A stretch of 64,000 nt of DNA, from positions 220,217-284,216 of the forward strand of contig NZ_JAAXMS010000009.1 of NCBI RefSeq assembly GCF_012290005.1, given 5' to 3'. Source of the stretch: Crateriforma spongiae (GTDB lineage Bacteria; Planctomycetota; Planctomycetia; Pirellulales; Pirellulaceae). A program made the translations under genes and the position numbers. The notes beneath the pieces were generated by a model, which was not told the origin of the DNA, did not search any database, and worked only from the letters and a program-made list of their open reading frames with translations. Positions 27,547 to 36,404 of this stretch are shown piece after piece. The first letter of the stretch is position 1; every line of letters begins with the position of its first letter.

Positions 27547-29811
27547 TCAATGATGGTGGTGGTGATGATGACCGTCGTGGGACGAAACAAACGGATGGTG
27601 CGGATAGGGCAGCGTTTCGAAGTCGGTGGCGTCTTCGGTCACGCGGATGAACTGGTCCACCGGAATGTTCGACCAAGACTGTGTCCGGCCACTGGTGGGC
27701 CAGTGAACCTCCAGGGTCGCAATTTCTGTGGCCTTCCCCACACCGATATGTTGCCGAAGCGGATTGCAACCGAAACTACCACCGCTGCTGACCCAACGAT
27801 ACACACGACGTTCAGTCCCATTTTCGCTAAACGTCAACGATATCCGGGCACCGATCGCACAACGATTGGATTCCGTCCCGACCAACTGAACCGCAAGCCA
27901 ATGGTTGCCAAAACCCGGGTTTTCAAACAGTGCGTTTCGAAATGGGTCTCCTTTGAACCAGCCACCCAGCTCGTGAAAGACGTCTTGGTCGCCATCCTGG
28001 TCGATGTCGGCAAAAACGACGCCGTGTCCCTTTTGCAAATGCCCAAATCCGCCCGCCGCTGAAACGTCAACGAAGCGATCACCATGCTGATTCAGATACA
28101 TCAAGTTGGGTGAAAGGGCTTCGAATTCGGGATAACCGGTTCCCAAATAGAAATCCAAAAAGCCGTCGTTGTTCAGATCGCCAAAATTGCATCCCATCGG
28201 CTGGGTCACAACGGACAGCCCGACATCTTGGCTGACTTCTTGGAATGTGCCATCGCCCGCATTGCGGTACAGATGGTCGTGTTCCGATTGGTGGTCTTTG
28301 CCCAGATAACTGGCGGCAGTCAGACTGATGTCCTGCCAATAACTGGTCGCAAACAGGTCCAGCGCACCATCGTTGTTGTAATCCCAGAACCAGACCGGAA
28401 ATCCCTTTTGCGGCCCGGTCACACCGGCCGCCAATGCGACATCCACGAATGTCCCATCGCCCTGGTTTTGGAACAGTCGATTGGCTTGCTTTAGATTGGA
28501 AACATAGATATCGGGCAGATCATCGCCATCGAAATCGCCCCAGGTCACGGCTTTGCTATAGCCGTCGTCGTCGACCCCTGCGGCGGATGCTACATCGATG
28601 AACGTACCATCGTTCTGGTTTTGAAACAGTTGATTGGGATGCTGTTCATTCCCGATGTACAAATCCAAATCACCATCGCCGTCATAGTCGGACCAGGATG
28701 CGGTTTGCGTTGGAAAAGCATTTTCGGCTAAGCCGGAGGGAAACGTCACATCGACAAAACGTCCGCGTCCATCGTTCTGCAACAACGAATTTGGATGATT
28801 GCCCACATCCATCAGCCAACCGCCACGCAAAACCAAAATATCCAGGTCGCCGTCGTTGTCGTAATCGGCGTGCATCAAATTCAGACCACCCAAGATGCCG
28901 ATCAGATTTGCCGCTTCGGTTTCATCCACAAATCCACCGGCCCCGTTATTACGGAAATAGCGAATTTGCCCAACCGGATCCCAATCCGAAACGACAATGT
29001 CCAGCAATTGATCGCCGTTGAAATCGTCAACGATCGCACCGCCGGCCAACGTTGTGATGTCCAAACCCAAATCACCGGCACGATCAAAGAACCGCGGAAA
29101 TTCAACGTCGGCACCATCGGGGATTGGGATCCGCCATTGAGGCTCAACGCCTTCGGGATATTCTCCCAGTGTCATGACCGCGAGATTCAACAACCAGCGT
29201 GTTGTCATATCGTCCGGCTGTTTGCGCAACACTTGCCGAAACAACTCGGCGGCCCTGGTCGATCCCGTCGTGATCGTATGAACGCCGCTATCACGAATCG
29301 GTGCCAAACAACTATCGATCGTATGATTGGCCAGACAGTTTTCGTTTTCTCCCAATCGCAGATACGCCATTCCCAACTTGAATCGAATCGAAGTATCCAC
29401 GGCGTCGGGAATTTTGCCGCCGGCCGATTGAGCCAACTTCAATGCTTCATCCAAGGTGACGATGGATCGTTTCGTTTCACCCAAACGCAAGTAGATCTCG
29501 CCGGCTAAAGCCAAGGGTTCGATTCTCGCCAGACTATCCGGCGGCAACTGCTCGGCCTGCTGCAACAGTTCGTTCAAACGATCCTGTTCACGGTGGGAGT
29601 GGGCCGGCCCCACCGCTTCTTTGATCTGCTGCAACAATTGCAGCATCGCTTGGTGTCCGACCGGATCTGCCTGCGATGCGGTTTGTTCGTCCGGTGATCC
29701 GCCGCATCCGGCAATCAGCATCGCCAACCCCAACAGACCGGCGCGAACCGCCAAAGCAACCGTGTGGGCTGCACAAACTGCCGCGTGGGGGCACGAATCA
29801 TTCGACAGCAT
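27547..29811 (-). CDS. CRTAC1-like lipoprotein with TPR region, FG-GAP propeller, UnbV/ASPIC domain and natural His7 tail
   Basis: 754 residues from the ATG at 29811, which has AGG seven bases upstream; an ATG at 29838 is an alternative. The lipobox is LIAGC with lipidation expected at Cys36. TPR-like helices (about 60-220) precede many FG-GAP repeats (AIVDDFNGDQLLDIVVSDW, YDNDGDLDILVL, DYDGDGDLDLYIGN, DFDGDDLPDIYVSN, DIDQDGDQDVFHE). A UnbV/ASPIC domain follows (CAIGARISLTF, TLEVHWPTSG). The protein ends HPHHPFVSSHDGHHHHHHH, a histidine cluster that could bind metal. It lies upstream of the heptahaem cytochrome gene. Confidence 0.88.
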   Translation of the reverse strand: MLSNDSCPHAAVCAAHTVALAVRAGLLGLAMLIAGCGGSPDEQTASQADPVGHQAMLQLLQQIKEAVGPAHSHREQDRLNELLQQAEQLPPDSLARIEPLALAGEIYLRLGETKRSIVTLDEALKLAQSAGGKIPDAVDTSIRFKLGMAYLRLGENENCLANHTIDSCLAPIRDSGVHTITTGSTRAAELFRQVLRKQPDDMTTRWLLNLAVMTLGEYPEGVEPQWRIPIPDGADVEFPRFFDRAGDLGLDITTLAGGAIVDDFNGDQLLDIVVSDWDPVGQIRYFRNNGAGGFVDETEAANLIGILGGLNLMHADYDNDGDLDILVLRGGWLMDVGNHPNSLLQNDGRGRFVDVTFPSGLAENAFPTQTASWSDYDGDGDLDLYIGNEQHPNQLFQNQNDGTFIDVASAAGVDDDGYSKAVTWGDFDGDDLPDIYVSNLKQANRLFQNQGDGTFVDVALAAGVTGPQKGFPVWFWDYNNDGALDLFATSYWQDISLTAASYLGKDHQSEHDHLYRNAGDGTFQEVSQDVGLSVVTQPMGCNFGDLNNDGFLDFYLGTGYPEFEALSPNLMYLNQHGDRFVDVSAAGGFGHLQKGHGVVFADIDQDGDQDVFHELGGWFKGDPFRNALFENPGFGNHWLAVQLVGTESNRCAIGARISLTFSENGTERRVYRWVSSGGSFGCNPLRQHIGVGKATEIATLEVHWPTSGRTQSWSNIPVDQFIRVTEDATDFETLPYPHHPFVSSHDGHHHHHHH

Positions 29812-29877
29812 GACGTACCTGAAAAACGAAAAATGCATCCGGGGCGGAACCCCATCGGCCACCGCCTGCCGTTGATT

Positions 29878-31809
29878 CTACGATTTCTCCGCCGCTCCAC
29901 CGCGTCCCAGACCCACGATTTCCAATAATCGCAGGGCATTGGTGGTCGGGGAAACGCCCTGACGCATCTTGTAATCGAAAGTCATTTCTTCCTGACCGTC
30001 ATCGGTGGTTTGAATCGTTTCACGGAAATGCACGGTGCTGGCCTTTTCGGTCAAACCAGGATCTTCGGCCAACTCCAGATCATGAGTGCTGATCGCGCCG
30101 ATCGACTGACAGTCGACCAGTCGCTGCAAGACGGTCGCGACGGCGATTTGCCGCTCACGGCTGTTAGTTCCCTGCAAGATCTCGTCCAATAAGAACAACA
30201 ACGTGCAGTCCCCCGACTTGGCCAACCGCTCGGCCTGTTCGACGACCGAACGCAGTCGATAGAGTTCAGCCATGTAGAACGAAACACCTTCGGCCAAACT
30301 ATCCGTCACGCGAATACTGGTCCCCAGTTCCAGTGTGGGCAGCGCAAAGTATGTCGCGCAAACGGGCGCACCCGTGGCCGCCAAGACGACATTCAAACCG
30401 ATGCTGCGCAGCAAAGTGCTCTTGCCAGACATGTTGCTGCCGGTAACCAGCAAAAATGTCCCCGCCGGTCCGACGGTAACATCGTTGCAAACCCGATGCT
30501 GATCATCCAACAACGGGTGTCCCAAACGCGTTGCGGAAACTTGTTTGTCAGCGGATGACTGCCAATGGGGAAAGGTCCAATCGGACTGTTCGTCGCAAAC
30601 GGCGGCCACCGACATCAAAGCCTCCAGGTCACCCAGGGCATCAAACCAATCGCGACAAGCGTTACCGTAATTTTGTTGCCAGTGTTCCAGTCGACGAAGC
30701 ACTCGGACGTCCCAAAGCCCGAACAGTTGCAGCGGCAAATACAACAAGAACGTGGCCGCCGATTGTTTCAACGCTCCCGCCCGTGCGATCAACGACAAAT
30801 CATGCATGCCTTGTTTGGCGGACCGTGGTCCGTCCAACACGCGCGACCGGATCGACATGGCCAGTGGCGACGCATCGTTGCCGCCGGGCAACCACTTGGC
30901 GTGTTCAAACATCGCCGCGTAACTGGCAACGCTGCGGCGACTGGTCAAAGCGACCGACAAAATCTGGTGCACCGGTGCAAGCAACAGTGCGCCCAGCAAC
31001 GTGTTCAGCACCGCCAGTGCAAACAACACGATCGCCCCATACTTGGCCAAGTCACCCGAACTGGCAAACACCCATCCGGTCAGCAACAACAAACCGCCCG
31101 ACAATGCGATGAGCAATGAAACGTTGGCATAGGCATACAACCATCGGCGGGATGAAAGCCAAGACGGTCCCGTCGCCCAATGCTGAAATGCTTCCGGGTC
31201 ACCCGACATCTGACTGACCTGATGCGCCAAACAGTGAAACTCGATCCGCTCATCTCGCTGCTTTGCCAATACCTGCGCACACTCGGTTCGTGCCTTGGCC
31301 ACATCGGCATCCGCTCGCCCCACCAGCCACGACGCCAAGGCACGGTTGCCCATCGCCGTCTCGGTCATCGACAGCCAACGAAACAACGACGCACGACCGA
31401 ACAGATCCAGGTCGGTCGCGGTGCTGATTGCGTGGTCGTCCAGATCCAAATCAGCCGTCGTAACCTTGGGGGACAGCTTTTCCAGCTTGACCCAATCACG
31501 CCGCACCCGTGCCATCGCGCGATCCAGCACTCGTTGTTGTTGCCGATGGTGCTCGATCGCGTCACGGATCGGTTCGTTGTAGATCACCGCGGCCAGAAAC
31601 ATCGCAAAAAACAAGGCGCCGGCGATTACAAAGACGGTCGAAGACTGGGCAAATGCCGCCAGAAACCCACACGTCAAGACGACCAAGAACAAGCCGACGC
31701 GTACATGGCCGATGCGTCGGTCGCGACGATCCAAATCGGCCAGAGTGGCTTGTAACTGATCCCATCGGGATTGATATCGATCGATCGCACGATCGCTTTG
31801 CTGATCCAT
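29878..31809 (-). CDS. Membrane-associated MutS-family ATPase
   Basis: 643 residues from the ATG at 31809, which has AAGGAA upstream. Two adjacent helices near residues 37-75 (VGLFLVVLTCGFLAAFAQSS, VFVIAGALFFAMFLAAVIY) and another pair about 210-265 place it in the membrane. The C-terminal MutS ABC-type ATPase has Walker A GSNMSGKST (about 455), DSLAEGVSFYMAELYRL, Walker B LLFLLDEILQGTNS and the ISTHDLEL switch. The MutS lever/core region (MTETAMGNRALASWL) is recognisable, but the mismatch-binding N-terminal domains are absent. Mismatch repair is therefore unlikely; function unknown. It follows the membrane-protein gene by 25 bases. Confidence 0.88.
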   Translation of the reverse strand: MDQQSDRAIDRYQSRWDQLQATLADLDRRDRRIGHVRVGLFLVVLTCGFLAAFAQSSTVFVIAGALFFAMFLAAVIYNEPIRDAIEHHRQQQRVLDRAMARVRRDWVKLEKLSPKVTTADLDLDDHAISTATDLDLFGRASLFRWLSMTETAMGNRALASWLVGRADADVAKARTECAQVLAKQRDERIEFHCLAHQVSQMSGDPEAFQHWATGPSWLSSRRWLYAYANVSLLIALSGGLLLLTGWVFASSGDLAKYGAIVLFALAVLNTLLGALLLAPVHQILSVALTSRRSVASYAAMFEHAKWLPGGNDASPLAMSIRSRVLDGPRSAKQGMHDLSLIARAGALKQSAATFLLYLPLQLFGLWDVRVLRRLEHWQQNYGNACRDWFDALGDLEALMSVAAVCDEQSDWTFPHWQSSADKQVSATRLGHPLLDDQHRVCNDVTVGPAGTFLLVTGSNMSGKSTLLRSIGLNVVLAATGAPVCATYFALPTLELGTSIRVTDSLAEGVSFYMAELYRLRSVVEQAERLAKSGDCTLLFLLDEILQGTNSRERQIAVATVLQRLVDCQSIGAISTHDLELAEDPGLTEKASTVHFRETIQTTDDGQEEMTFDYKMRQGVSPTTNALRLLEIVGLGRGGAAEKS

Positions 31810-31834
31810 CTCGGTTCCTTTCCGCCGGCCTTGG

Positions 31835-33478
31835 TCAGGCCGCACTGGCGGTCAGTCGGGATGCGGCGTCGACCAAACGTGAACGCGGACTGATGACTTT
31901 CAAAGCGACACGGTCTTGCAGATTCGGACGAAAGATCGTCAACAGCAACATGGGCAAGAACCAAGCCAAGTACATGCCGCCACCGTACCCATGCCAAAAC
32001 TGTGATGCCACCATCACCGCGGCGGTGCAACTGATCAGGGTGCCGAGGTTTTTCTGTGCGGGCCAGATCGCCAAGAACACACTTAAAATCACAAAGCCCA
32101 CGATCACCGGCAATCGCCACACCGGGTTCCACCCCAATTCCCAAACGCCCCGTGGATCCGCCTGTGTCGGCAACCAAAGTCCAAACATCTGTTGCAACCG
32201 TCCGCCGAACGTGTCTGATCCGCCCAAGGCCAACAGCAACATCAACATGACCAGCATGGATGCCACCCCAGCACCGAAGCGACGCGCACCGCGTTGCCAA
32301 TAAAAGCTGAACCAAAGCGGCAACAAGAACAGCGGGTAATAAACCAATCCGGCGGCCAAGCCCAGAAAGATGCCTGCAATCATCGGTTTGCGATACGTCA
32401 AAATGGCCCACAACAACAACGCGGCCGGAACCGCATGATCGACCCTCCCGGTCATCTGCGCCGTGTAAGGCACTAACAGATACAGCAGGGCACAACCGGT
32501 CCCCGCACAAAGGTTTCCGAAATGGCGTTTGCCGATCATGACAATGGCCACCACGATCGAAAGCTGGGCCAGGATCGCCAAGACCTTCGCGATGGTCGCC
32601 ACACGCTGCTGACGTGGCGTTAATTCCGAAATGGTCCGGGGCATGTCACCGCCGACCGATTCGCTGACAGGTCGCGTCGGGATCGCGGGCAACATGTTGA
32701 TCAACGCATACCCGGGACCAAGCTTGGGGCCCTGTTCTTGTTGAATCTGCGGCGTGCTGGTGACGACGTTCGCCATCATGAAGACGAACAACGATATCCC
32801 GATAAAGTTCAATCCGCCGGTGGTCAAATTGGGATCCAACAAGGGACGCCGAACCATCAACGGGTCCAACAACAATCGCACCAGAATGCAGGCTTCGATC
32901 ACGAACAACCAAATGAAACCCGAGCGTTTCAGCGTGATCCAGGAAAACGTTGTCGCGTCGGTGGCAACGGAATCGATGTCGGTCGGATCGATGTCGATCG
33001 TCTCCGCCTGGGTCGCCACCAAAGCATCGGGCGTCGCTGCCGTGGCGGTGGCATCGCCAGACTCGGTGGCGGATGGATCAACCGTCGTCTCGTCGGCAGC
33101 CATTTCAGTGCCGGCCACAGAGGCGGTTTCCGCCCGCGGATCGGTCAATTCCACGGATGCCGATCCCGTGATTTCTGTCTCGGGACCACCGTCGTCGAGA
33201 TCCGCATTTTCGGCTTCGCTGCCATCAGCGGCGGGCTGATCCCCCGGTTGGCCGCCGGACGTATCGATCACCGCGGCTTGACGCTGCTTGATTTCGCGTC
33301 GCTGACCTTCGTGGACCATCAACAATCCCGGCGCCAGCAAGATCAACAGGACGATGTCCAGATTCCGAACACTCCAGAATCGATGAAAGACAAAGTACAG
33401 ACCGATGGTCAAAAACGACGACAGGTACACCCATGTCGTCGGCTCTGGTCGCCGATAATACAGCAGCAATTCGCTCAT
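31835..33478 (-). CDS. Polytopic membrane protein with acidic low-complexity loop
   Basis: 547 residues from the ATG at 33478, preceded by GGGGAA. About ten membrane helices are visible. Between the second (VLLILLAPGLLMVHEG) and third lies a long Asp/Glu/Thr/Ala-rich segment (about 65-175). The distal part (RVDHAVPAALLLWAILTYRKPMIAGIFLGLAAGLVYYPLFLLPLW) resembles DUF2029/PIG-M-type polyprenol-dependent glycosyltransferase membrane cores, but no catalytic motif was confirmed. Treat it as a membrane protein of unknown function. It lies 25 bases upstream of the MutS-like ATPase gene. Confidence 0.8.
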   Translation of the reverse strand: MSELLLYYRRPEPTTWVYLSSFLTIGLYFVFHRFWSVRNLDIVLLILLAPGLLMVHEGQRREIKQRQAAVIDTSGGQPGDQPAADGSEAENADLDDGGPETEITGSASVELTDPRAETASVAGTEMAADETTVDPSATESGDATATAATPDALVATQAETIDIDPTDIDSVATDATTFSWITLKRSGFIWLFVIEACILVRLLLDPLMVRRPLLDPNLTTGGLNFIGISLFVFMMANVVTSTPQIQQEQGPKLGPGYALINMLPAIPTRPVSESVGGDMPRTISELTPRQQRVATIAKVLAILAQLSIVVAIVMIGKRHFGNLCAGTGCALLYLLVPYTAQMTGRVDHAVPAALLLWAILTYRKPMIAGIFLGLAAGLVYYPLFLLPLWFSFYWQRGARRFGAGVASMLVMLMLLLALGGSDTFGGRLQQMFGLWLPTQADPRGVWELGWNPVWRLPVIVGFVILSVFLAIWPAQKNLGTLISCTAAVMVASQFWHGYGGGMYLAWFLPMLLLTIFRPNLQDRVALKVISPRSRLVDAASRLTASAA

Positions 33479-33608
33479 AGATTTTGTTCCCCGGCCGATT
33501 CCCCAGGATACTCTCGTCAATGGCCGGTGAATACCGTCGACCACCCGCCCCGGCGATCCTCGGAATCGCGTCTTGTCCCCAACATCGGTTGCCCCGGAAT
33601 CCAGTCGA

Positions 33609-34511
33609 TCAACCGAAACACGTCAAGACAATCACGCCCAACAGGATGCCCGCGATGCACATTGCCTTTGCCGCGACTTGGCGTTCTTTCAACGCACCGA
33701 TTCCATAGATAAACGCCACAACCACGCTGCAGCGACGCAAGGTGGAAATCACCGAAATCAACGCGTCGCTATCCGCCACGGCGTTGAAATAGACCAGGTC
33801 GGCGGCCAGCAACAATGGGCTGATCAGGCAAATACTGCGTCGCCACTGCAGCGGCATCCGGCGTCGGTCCATCCGAAACCACCACAGAAAACATGGCACC
33901 ATCGCGGGCACCAAGTAAAGCGTGAACCAAGCCTGCAGGGTCGCCACCGGGATGCCCACGGTCTGCAACAAGTACTTGTCATAGATCGAACTGACCGCCC
34001 CGGTCACCGTCGCCAACATCATGCAGGCGACCCACCGATCACGGATGAAATGGATGCCTTCGCGACGACCCACAACCGAAAACATCCAGAACGAAAACAA
34101 GACGATCACAATCCCGGCCCACTGAACCGTCGTCGGCCGTTCGCCGAGCACCACCGTTGCGATCAAAATCGTCCACAGCGGGCTGGTCGATCGAATCGGT
34201 GCAGCGATCGATAGTGGCAAATGCTTCAGCGCAAACAGCGCGAACGTCCATGACGAAGCCACCAGAACACTTTTGGCCACCACCAACCAATGCCCACGAA
34301 CGTCCAGCGGTTCAATGGCCAGCCAAGCGACCGGCTGTGACGTGGGATCGACGAAGTACCACACGACCAGCGGCAACCACAACGCGGCACCGATGGACGT
34401 GCTGATCAACAACACCGCGGGCACCGCGTTGGCCGAAGCCGCTTTCTTTTTGCTGATGTCGTAACAACCCAGCAAAACCGCGGACACCAGTGACAGCAGG
34501 ATCCAGTTCAT
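33609..34511 (-). CDS. EamA-family (DMT superfamily) permease
   Basis: 300 residues from the ATG at 34511; the longer frame upstream is non-hydrophobic and unlikely to be translated. Ten membrane helices in two repeats of five are visible. Family features include SIAAPIRSTSPLWTILIATVVLGERPTTVQWAGIVIVLFSF in the first EamA repeat and the related VISTLRRCSVVVAFIYGIGALKERQVAAKAMCIAGILLGVIVL in the second. It exports or imports a small metabolite across the inner membrane; the substrate is not predictable. It may be the first gene of the minus-strand series ending in the cytochrome gene, although 130 bases separate it from the next gene. Confidence 0.88.
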   Translation of the reverse strand: MNWILLSLVSAVLLGCYDISKKKAASANAVPAVLLISTSIGAALWLPLVVWYFVDPTSQPVAWLAIEPLDVRGHWLVVAKSVLVASSWTFALFALKHLPLSIAAPIRSTSPLWTILIATVVLGERPTTVQWAGIVIVLFSFWMFSVVGRREGIHFIRDRWVACMMLATVTGAVSSIYDKYLLQTVGIPVATLQAWFTLYLVPAMVPCFLWWFRMDRRRMPLQWRRSICLISPLLLAADLVYFNAVADSDALISVISTLRRCSVVVAFIYGIGALKERQVAAKAMCIAGILLGVIVLTCFG

Positions 34512-34749
34512 CGCGGCATCATCGGCCCCGAACCCGAAACTGTTAATGGGGGTCCACCTTGCACCGAAGCCTCCCCCCGCATTCCCCAATGGTCCGCCGG
34601 TGCTGGAAAGCGGATCCCAAGCCGCCACGCTGTCAGAATCGAGCCGCCACGCTGTGACAACCAGATCGAACGCTGGGGCTGGGGCGAATCTGCAAACCAT
34701 TTAGAATTGGCGGTCGACCGCCGCAACCATCCAAGCAAGCTCTGACGCT

Positions 34750-36180
34750 ATGAACACGCCCTCCAACCCCGTCCAAACCGCCACGGCCGCCATGCGAATG
34801 CGGAATGACCCGCGGATCGCGCAAGCCAAACAACTGATCGCTGAAGCGATGGCCGATCACGCCGGCGAATTGACCGATGTCCGCCCGGCGGACGATGCCT
34901 TGGTGGCGGACTATCAAGCGTGGCTGGATCGCGCCGCCGCACCACGTGGCGGTCCGACAATCTGGCCATACCTGTCCTCGGGGCTGGGCAACGGTCCCTA
35001 CGTGGAATTAGCCGACGGCAGCGTCAAGCTGGATTTCATCGGGGGAATCGGTGTCCACGGGATGGGCCACAGCCACGAGACGATTGTCGACGCCGCCATC
35101 GATGCGGCCATCGAAGACACTGTGATGCAGGGAAATTTGCAACAGAACCCCGCCAGCGTTGTGATGGCCGAAAAACTGATCCAGTTGGCCAGCGCGACGG
35201 GCGCCCCGTTGGCCCACTGCATGCTGTCGACCAGCGGTGCAATGGCGAACGAAAATGCACTGAAACTGGCCCTTCACGACCGCAGCCCCGCCGACCGAAT
35301 CATCGCGTTTGATAATGCCTTTGCGGGACGGTCCCTGGCCCTGGCGGCCGTCACCGATCGACCCAACTATCGCAGCGGACTGCCGCTGACGCTGGACGTG
35401 GACTACCTGCCGTTCCTGGACCCCGATCACCCCGAGCGCAGCACCCGATGGGCCGTCGATGAACTGCAACGATTGTTGAAGCGACACCCGGGTCGTTACG
35501 CCGCCTTTTGGGCCGAACCGATCGCCGGTGAAGGTGGCTACTATCCCGGCAGCCACGAATTCTTCGCCGCGCTTTGCCAGCCACTGCGTGATGCGGGCAT
35601 CCCCATCATCTTCGATGAAATCCAAACCTTCAGCCGAACATCCTGCCCGTTCGCATTCCAACATTATCAGCTGGAATCGTTCGCCGATATCGTCACCGTC
35701 GGCAAGATCACGCAAGTCTGCGCGACCTTGTATCGGGCCGACTTTAAACCGGACGCCCCGATCCTAAGCCAGACGTTCACGGGATCCACCGCGTCGATCG
35801 CCACGGGCATTGCGACGTTGGATGCGCTGGAACAAGCTGGCTGTTACGGGCAAGATGGCGAAAACATGAAACGCCACCACTACTTTGCCCGGCAACTGCA
35901 AAGCTTGGCCGACAAGTATCCGGGCAAGATCAGCGGCCCATTCGGCGAAGGCATGATGATCGCTTTCACCCCCGGCGGCGGCAGCTTTGACGAAGCCAAA
36001 TCGTTGATGGATCAGATGTACCAGGCGGGTCTGTTGGGATTCGTCTGCGGCTCCGCACCAACGCGTTTGCGATTCCTGCCTCCACCGGCAGCGACGACGC
36101 CCCAGCACATCGATGCGGCTGTTGCATTGCTCGATCGCTGCCTGGCCGACTGGACCCCGCCGGCCCCGCAGGACGCCTGA
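34750..36180 (+). CDS. Class III PLP-dependent aminotransferase
   Basis: 476 residues. Motifs of the ornithine/lysine aminotransferase fold are present: LDFIGGIGVHGMGHSHETIV, the phosphate-binding STSGAMANENALKLA, AEPIAGEGGYYPGSHEFF, IIFDEIQTFSRT, and the PLP-lysine in TVGKITQV. The conserved threonine of the partner subunit appears in SQTFTGSTAS. It transfers an amino group in the cytosol, using an omega-amino acid such as lysine or ornithine as likely donor (inference). Its neighbours are not biosynthetic, so they do not identify the pathway. Confidence 0.9.
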   Translation: MNTPSNPVQTATAAMRMRNDPRIAQAKQLIAEAMADHAGELTDVRPADDALVADYQAWLDRAAAPRGGPTIWPYLSSGLGNGPYVELADGSVKLDFIGGIGVHGMGHSHETIVDAAIDAAIEDTVMQGNLQQNPASVVMAEKLIQLASATGAPLAHCMLSTSGAMANENALKLALHDRSPADRIIAFDNAFAGRSLALAAVTDRPNYRSGLPLTLDVDYLPFLDPDHPERSTRWAVDELQRLLKRHPGRYAAFWAEPIAGEGGYYPGSHEFFAALCQPLRDAGIPIIFDEIQTFSRTSCPFAFQHYQLESFADIVTVGKITQVCATLYRADFKPDAPILSQTFTGSTASIATGIATLDALEQAGCYGQDGENMKRHHYFARQLQSLADKYPGKISGPFGEGMMIAFTPGGGSFDEAKSLMDQMYQAGLLGFVCGSAPTRLRFLPPPAATTPQHIDAAVALLDRCLADWTPPAPQDA

Positions 36181-36404
36181 TTGACCGTGCCGAACGTCAT
36201 CGATGGGACAACCCGCCGACGACCGATAACCACGCCGACCTGATAAACACGCCGCGCTCTTTCCCGGCGCTTGCCCGTTCGTTGGACCATAATGATGAAC
36301 ACACCTGGTGTGGCCGACGCCGGCCCGCAGGACTTCATCACTTGCTTTTCGTTTGATACGACCGACGCCAGCACCTCGGGTCGGATCGGTCCGGAGAATC
36401 AGCC

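Noticed and set aside
16500..31809. A defence or repair island formed by mutL and the MutS-like gene
   Set aside because: The genes are 13 kb apart, on opposite strands, and the MutS-like protein lacks mismatch-recognition domains. Nothing between them is defence-related.
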